A stretch of DNA of 64,000 bases. Source: UBA8296 sp031581145. Lineage in GTDB: Bacteria > Bacteroidota > Rhodothermia > Balneolales > Balneolaceae. The notes below the pieces were generated by a model that saw only the letters and a program-made list of their open reading frames with translations, was not told the origin of the DNA and searched no databases. The stretch lies in contig JAVLBP010000006.1 in NCBI GenBank assembly GCA_031581145.1, positions 1 to 64,000 on the forward strand. Reading direction: 5' to 3'. Positions 61,015 through 64,000 of the stretch are shown here, one piece after another (the stretch's first letter is position 1; each line of letters starts with the position of its first letter). The position numbers and the translations under genes were made by a program.

Positions 61015-61993
61015 TCAGCTCAGCCGTACGATTGGAGTACCCAGCTTCATTATCGTACCACCCTGTCACTTTGACGAGCGACCCAGCAGCCATGGTCATA
61101 TCACTATCGTAGATACAACTATGTGTGTTGCCGATAATGTCTGTTGACACAAGCGGATCAGTCGAATACTGAAGGATTCCTTTAAGGGGTCCAGAGGCAG
61201 CTGCCTGAAATGCTTCATGAATTTGATCTACGGTCACATCTTTGGACAATTGCGCCGTGAGATCAGTCAGGGATCCTGTGACAACCGGAACTCGAATCGC
61301 TTTTCCATCGAGTTTGCCATTGAGATGTGGCAACACCAAACCAACCGCTTTAGCGGCACCTGTCGACGTAGGGACGATATTGATCGCTGCTGCACGGGCA
61401 CGACGTAGATCTTTGTGCGGACCATCAACCAACGCTTGATCACCCGTGTAGGCATGGGTTGTGACCATGAATCCTTTTTGGACACCAAACGCATCATCAA
61501 GAACCTTTACCATAGGGGCGAGGCAGTTGGTCGTACAGCTTGCATTGGAATAAATGGTGGTGTCTGAGTCTATCGATTCGTGATTCACCCCAAGGACAAC
61601 CGTTTGTACGTCCCCTTTTGCGGGAGCTGAGATAATCACTTTCTTGGCACCTGCAGCAAGATGAGCTTCAGCCTTCTCTTTTTCGGTGAAGAATCCTGTA
61701 GACTCGACCACGGTGTCCACACTTCTAGCTCCCCATTCTAGTTTTGAAGGATCCCGCTCAGCTGACACCTTAATTTTGTGCCCATTCAATACGAGATGAT
61801 CGCCATCCACTTCCACAGTTCCTTGAAACGCACCTTGAGCCGAATCATACTTAAATAGATGTGCCAACGTCGCCGCATCTGTTAAATCATTAATGCCGTT
61901 AATGGTGATGTCCGATGCGTAATTTTCGAGGATAGCGCGCGTTACAAGACGTCCAATGCGCCCAAATCCATTGATTCCAACCTGGATTGCCAT
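60998..61993 (-). CDS. gapA: glyceraldehyde-3-phosphate dehydrogenase, type I
   Basis: 331 residues. NAD fold: INGFGRIGRLVTRA and INDLTD (Asp36 region, favouring NAD). Catalytic Cys153 is in SNASCTTNCLAP, with STGAAKAVG and WYDNEAGYSNR at the C-terminal side. It oxidises glyceraldehyde-3-phosphate in glycolysis, or the reverse. It is convergent with the OsmC gene and follows the ankyrin gene on the same strand after 132 bp. Confidence 0.97.
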   Translation of the reverse strand: MAIQVGINGFGRIGRLVTRAILENYASDITINGINDLTDAATLAHLFKYDSAQGAFQGTVEVDGDHLVLNGHKIKVSAERDPSKLEWGARSVDTVVESTGFFTEKEKAEAHLAAGAKKVIISAPAKGDVQTVVLGVNHESIDSDTTIYSNASCTTNCLAPMVKVLDDAFGVQKGFMVTTHAYTGDQALVDGPHKDLRRARAAAINIVPTSTGAAKAVGLVLPHLNGKLDGKAIRVPVVTGSLTDLTAQLSKDVTVDQIHEAFQAAASGPLKGILQYSTDPLVSTDIIGNTHSCIYDSDMTMAAGSLVKVTGWYDNEAGYSNRTAELITRVG

Positions 61994-62125
61994 AGTATTA
62001 AGTGTTCTTTGAGTGAGAGTTTCAGGACCTCGACAACAACGTCATAATCAAGGCTCTACTGAATACATAAATGTGAATACATGAATGAGTCTTTCATTGA
62101 CTCAAGCATTCGGATAAATGTAGGA
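61994..62125. other. gap between ankyrin gene and gapA
   Basis: 132 bp with no gene. It contains an inverted repeat TGAGTC-tttcatt-GACTCA (about 62093-62111) without a T-run, and on the minus strand two direct copies of ATGTATTCA 13 bp apart (about 62064-62086). These may belong to the gapA promoter. No convincing -35/-10 pair was found. Confidence 0.35.
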
Positions 62126-62857
62126 TTAATCCTCCTCTTTATCACGTCCAAGGTCAACCTCTTCTTCCTCTATCTGAGTGACGTCTTCCTCCTCATCATA
62201 GAGATCGACTTCCTCAGGGAGTTCATCAGCAGCTGAATGTTCCTCATCATCGGCAGGTGTTGCAACGACCTTTGGTTTTGGCTTAGCGTAATCGACGCCT
62301 GCTTTACGGAGGATATCAGCAACGTCGTCTTCATCATTTTCTATGGCTAGAGATAGTGCGGTTTCGTCATCCCTATTTTTAAGCTTTGGGTTTGCACCAT
62401 GATTAAGCAGACACTCCACTACATCCTGTCGACCATCACGAGCCGCCATCATAAGTGCTGTAAACCCCCATGGAAGTTGTCCATTCACATCCACGCCTTG
62501 ATGGACACACCATTCAACGACGGGTAAATGACCCTCACGAGCTGCCATCACCAATGCAAGTAACCCTGGGACTGCACCAGCTTTGTGTAGTTTTTGGATT
62601 GTAGCAAGGTTGCCATGCTCCGCAGCTCGGTTGAGCGCCGTCCCCCCTGTTTTTGTCGTAAGGGTTGGGTCTGCGTTGTTCACCAACAATTCCTCAACAA
62701 TCTCATCATGATTATGTTGGGCAGCTAGAATTAACGCTGTTGAGCCATTAGGAAGAGATTCGTTGATGTTTTGTCCATCTTTAATGAAGGCTTTAACGCT
62801 TTCTACATCTCCTTGTATAATGGCATCAAAAAAGGGGCTGACTTGTTCCATCTCCAT
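62126..62857 (-). CDS. ankyrin-repeat protein with acidic tail
   Basis: 243 residues. About six ankyrin repeats fill 8-175, for example NGSTALILAAQHNHDEIVEE, WGFTALMMAARDGRQDVVEC and DETALSLAIENDEDDVADIL. After a Lys/Pro linker (KPKPKVVATPA) the last 50 residues are strongly acidic (VDLYDEEEDVTQIEEEEVDL). No signal peptide, so cytoplasmic. It is probably a protein-interaction module; partner unknown. Confidence 0.9.
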   Translation of the reverse strand: MEMEQVSPFFDAIIQGDVESVKAFIKDGQNINESLPNGSTALILAAQHNHDEIVEELLVNNADPTLTTKTGGTALNRAAEHGNLATIQKLHKAGAVPGLLALVMAAREGHLPVVEWCVHQGVDVNGQLPWGFTALMMAARDGRQDVVECLLNHGANPKLKNRDDETALSLAIENDEDDVADILRKAGVDYAKPKPKVVATPADDEEHSAADELPEEVDLYDEEEDVTQIEEEEVDLGRDKEED

Positions 62858-62973
62858 GCTTCAGGTCTAGTTGGATGCCTAAATCTACTTGGATTATCCG
62901 ATTTGTACCACCGTTAATTTCTGCCCACGTTTACGTCTTGAAATCCCAAGATAGAGCTTGTCTCAAAAATGGT

Positions 62974-64000
62974 TCATTTCTTTGTCTTGTCTGGACTCTC
63001 TACGCTTTCTACGCCTTTTGCTCTCAATGAGGTTACCTCTTTTCCTAAACTGAATTCATAGCCTGAAACCGCTGATTTTCCAGGTTGTTGCAGTGAAACA
63101 ATCTCCACAACACTTTGCTCAGCACAGCCCAAAAATAATCGCTTGTCCCAAACGGCAAATGATCCTGGCTGAACACCAGATTGTCTGCTTGTGCCTTGAT
63201 TCCATGAGCCTTGATTCCCTGACCCTTGCCTGCTTGAGCCTGCATCTTGTGCCTCGCCAATCGATTCTTCCATCATCGCTTGCGTAAAAGCTTGCAGTTC
63301 TCGCAGTTCTAGGAGCCTTGTTCGTAGAATTTTGACTTTATCACCATCGAGCTTTATCCATGCCCCAGGGCTAGGTGTCATAGCTCGGGCTTGATTGTGG
63401 ACCTGCGCAGCACTTTGCTGAAGCCTCAACCATCCATCTGCAGAAAACACTTTGGGTGCGGCAGAGGCTAGCCGTTCATCTTGGCTAATTGGCTGAATGT
63501 CTCCTCGATTCCAAGCAGGAAGTGTCTCTACAAGAAGTTTGGCTCCCACGTTTTGTAGCCGCTCATATACATCACCTGTTGTATCATTTGGATGAATTGG
63601 AGCAGTTTTTTGGGCTAATATTTGACCCGCATCCATGGCTTGATTAAGCATAAACAGTGTACATCCTGTCTGCTTGTCGCCATTCAACACAGCATGGTGA
63701 ATGGGTGCTGCGCCGCGATAGGCAGGAAGTAACGAGGCATGAATATTCACAGCGCCCAACCTGGTAGCATCCAGTACAGCTTTGGGTAAGAGTCTAAAGG
63801 CCACCACTACAGATAAATCGGCATCGAGTGACCTGAGGGTTTCACAAAAGACTGGATCCTTGACGTCTGCCACATCAACAGTAGGCAAGCCAAGTTCGAT
63901 GGCTTTTTTCTTTACAGCTGTAGGTTCAGGGTCTCCGCCCCTCGAACGACGTTTGTCTGGGGGCGTGCACACCATACACACATCAAACCCTTTTCGAACC
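62974..64000 (-). CDS. fmt: methionyl-tRNA formyltransferase, 5' end outside window
   Basis: 342 codons are visible and the frame stays open to the right edge (…VRKGFDVCMVCTPPDKRRSR), so the first 25-30 residues are missing. The formyltransferase domain has VNIHASLLPAYRGAAPIHHA (catalytic Asn and His) and MDAGQIL (Asp). The C-terminal tRNA-binding domain has SADGWLRLQQSAAQVHNQAR and SPGAWIKLDG. It formylates initiator Met-tRNA. Near the end a repeat-rich insert (GSSRQGSGNQGSWNQGTSRQ, about 63180-63250) breaks the conserved domain, another short tandem duplication. Confidence 0.93.
   Translation of the reverse strand, partial: VRKGFDVCMVCTPPDKRRSRGGDPEPTAVKKKAIELGLPTVDVADVKDPVFCETLRSLDADLSVVVAFRLLPKAVLDATRLGAVNIHASLLPAYRGAAPIHHAVLNGDKQTGCTLFMLNQAMDAGQILAQKTAPIHPNDTTGDVYERLQNVGAKLLVETLPAWNRGDIQPISQDERLASAAPKVFSADGWLRLQQSAAQVHNQARAMTPSPGAWIKLDGDKVKILRTRLLELRELQAFTQAMMEESIGEAQDAGSSRQGSGNQGSWNQGTSRQSGVQPGSFAVWDKRLFLGCAEQSVVEIVSLQQPGKSAVSGYEFSLGKEVTSLRAKGVESVESPDKTKK

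Noticed and set aside
62093..62111. Rho-independent terminator upstream of gapA
   Set aside because: The inverted repeat is short and lacks a T-run on either strand.
1..64000. tRNA, rRNA, insertion sequence, prophage or replication origin
   Set aside because: No cloverleaf-like segment, transposase, integrase or DnaA-box cluster was seen in any gap; detection by eye cannot exclude small RNAs.

Overview
The window looks like a chromosome segment of a free-living, aerobic, probably marine bacterium of the FCB superphylum, most like Balneolota/Rhodothermota. The main reasons are a type IX secretion (T9SS) locus with PorU and PorV, exported proteins with C-terminal T9SS sorting domains, and a two-domain dCTP deaminase together with LexA in a Bacteroidota-like gene set. 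The taxon is inferred from gene content, not from a tree. Gene density is very high: there is no gene-free stretch over 300 bp, many neighbours overlap by ATGA, and several convergent pairs overlap at their stop codons. No rRNA, tRNA, CRISPR array, transposase or phage gene was seen.

Layout. 1-870: end of an SGNH-type lipoprotein gene and a parD antitoxin whose parE toxin is only a C-terminal stub. 879-3533 (minus): rsmE, a BFD-like [2Fe-2S] protein, dcd and an EVE-domain gene in one overlapping unit. 3537-6885 (minus): dTDP-sugar genes rfbB, rfbC, rfbD and rfbA. 6882-10438 (minus): pyruvate dehydrogenase E2, E1-beta and E1-alpha. 10530-11205: hicA-hicB with a repeated operator. 11218-14984 (minus): alaS and a plant-type ferredoxin-NADP reductase. 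15084-18142: etfB, etfA and a glutaryl-CoA dehydrogenase-like gene. 18200-22396: lexA, rplU-rpmA, a FAH-family hydrolase and an M23 peptidase. 22447-25489: ridA, a TPR lipoprotein and a thiolase.

25631-39132 is the most distinctive region. It holds porU (C25 sortase), porV, a T9SS-exported M6-type protein with a destroyed zinc site, a three-part HExxH protease / beta-propeller / outer-membrane-barrel protein, and an unknown exported protein. It is followed by a PASTA protein, rpe, phoH, an MBL hydrolase, an APC-EIIA-RCK_C permease, aspartate kinase, gltX, lgt, a porin, a phosphohexomutase, a ZIP transporter, a DPP-IV-like peptidase, rlmN, lepB, lepA, a glutaminase-dead HisH homologue next to hisE, an OsmC protein, gapA, an ankyrin protein and a truncated fmt.

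Two themes recur. First, short tandem duplications (9-25 bp) occur throughout, inside conserved genes and at their ends and start codons. Second, several pseudo-enzyme or remnant situations appear: HisH without its Cys/His, M6 without HExxH, and parD without parE. Candidate promoters of the form TTGnnn-N17/18-TATATT precede parD, hicA, lexA and rplU. The lexA one is covered by a palindrome and predicts a leaderless mRNA.
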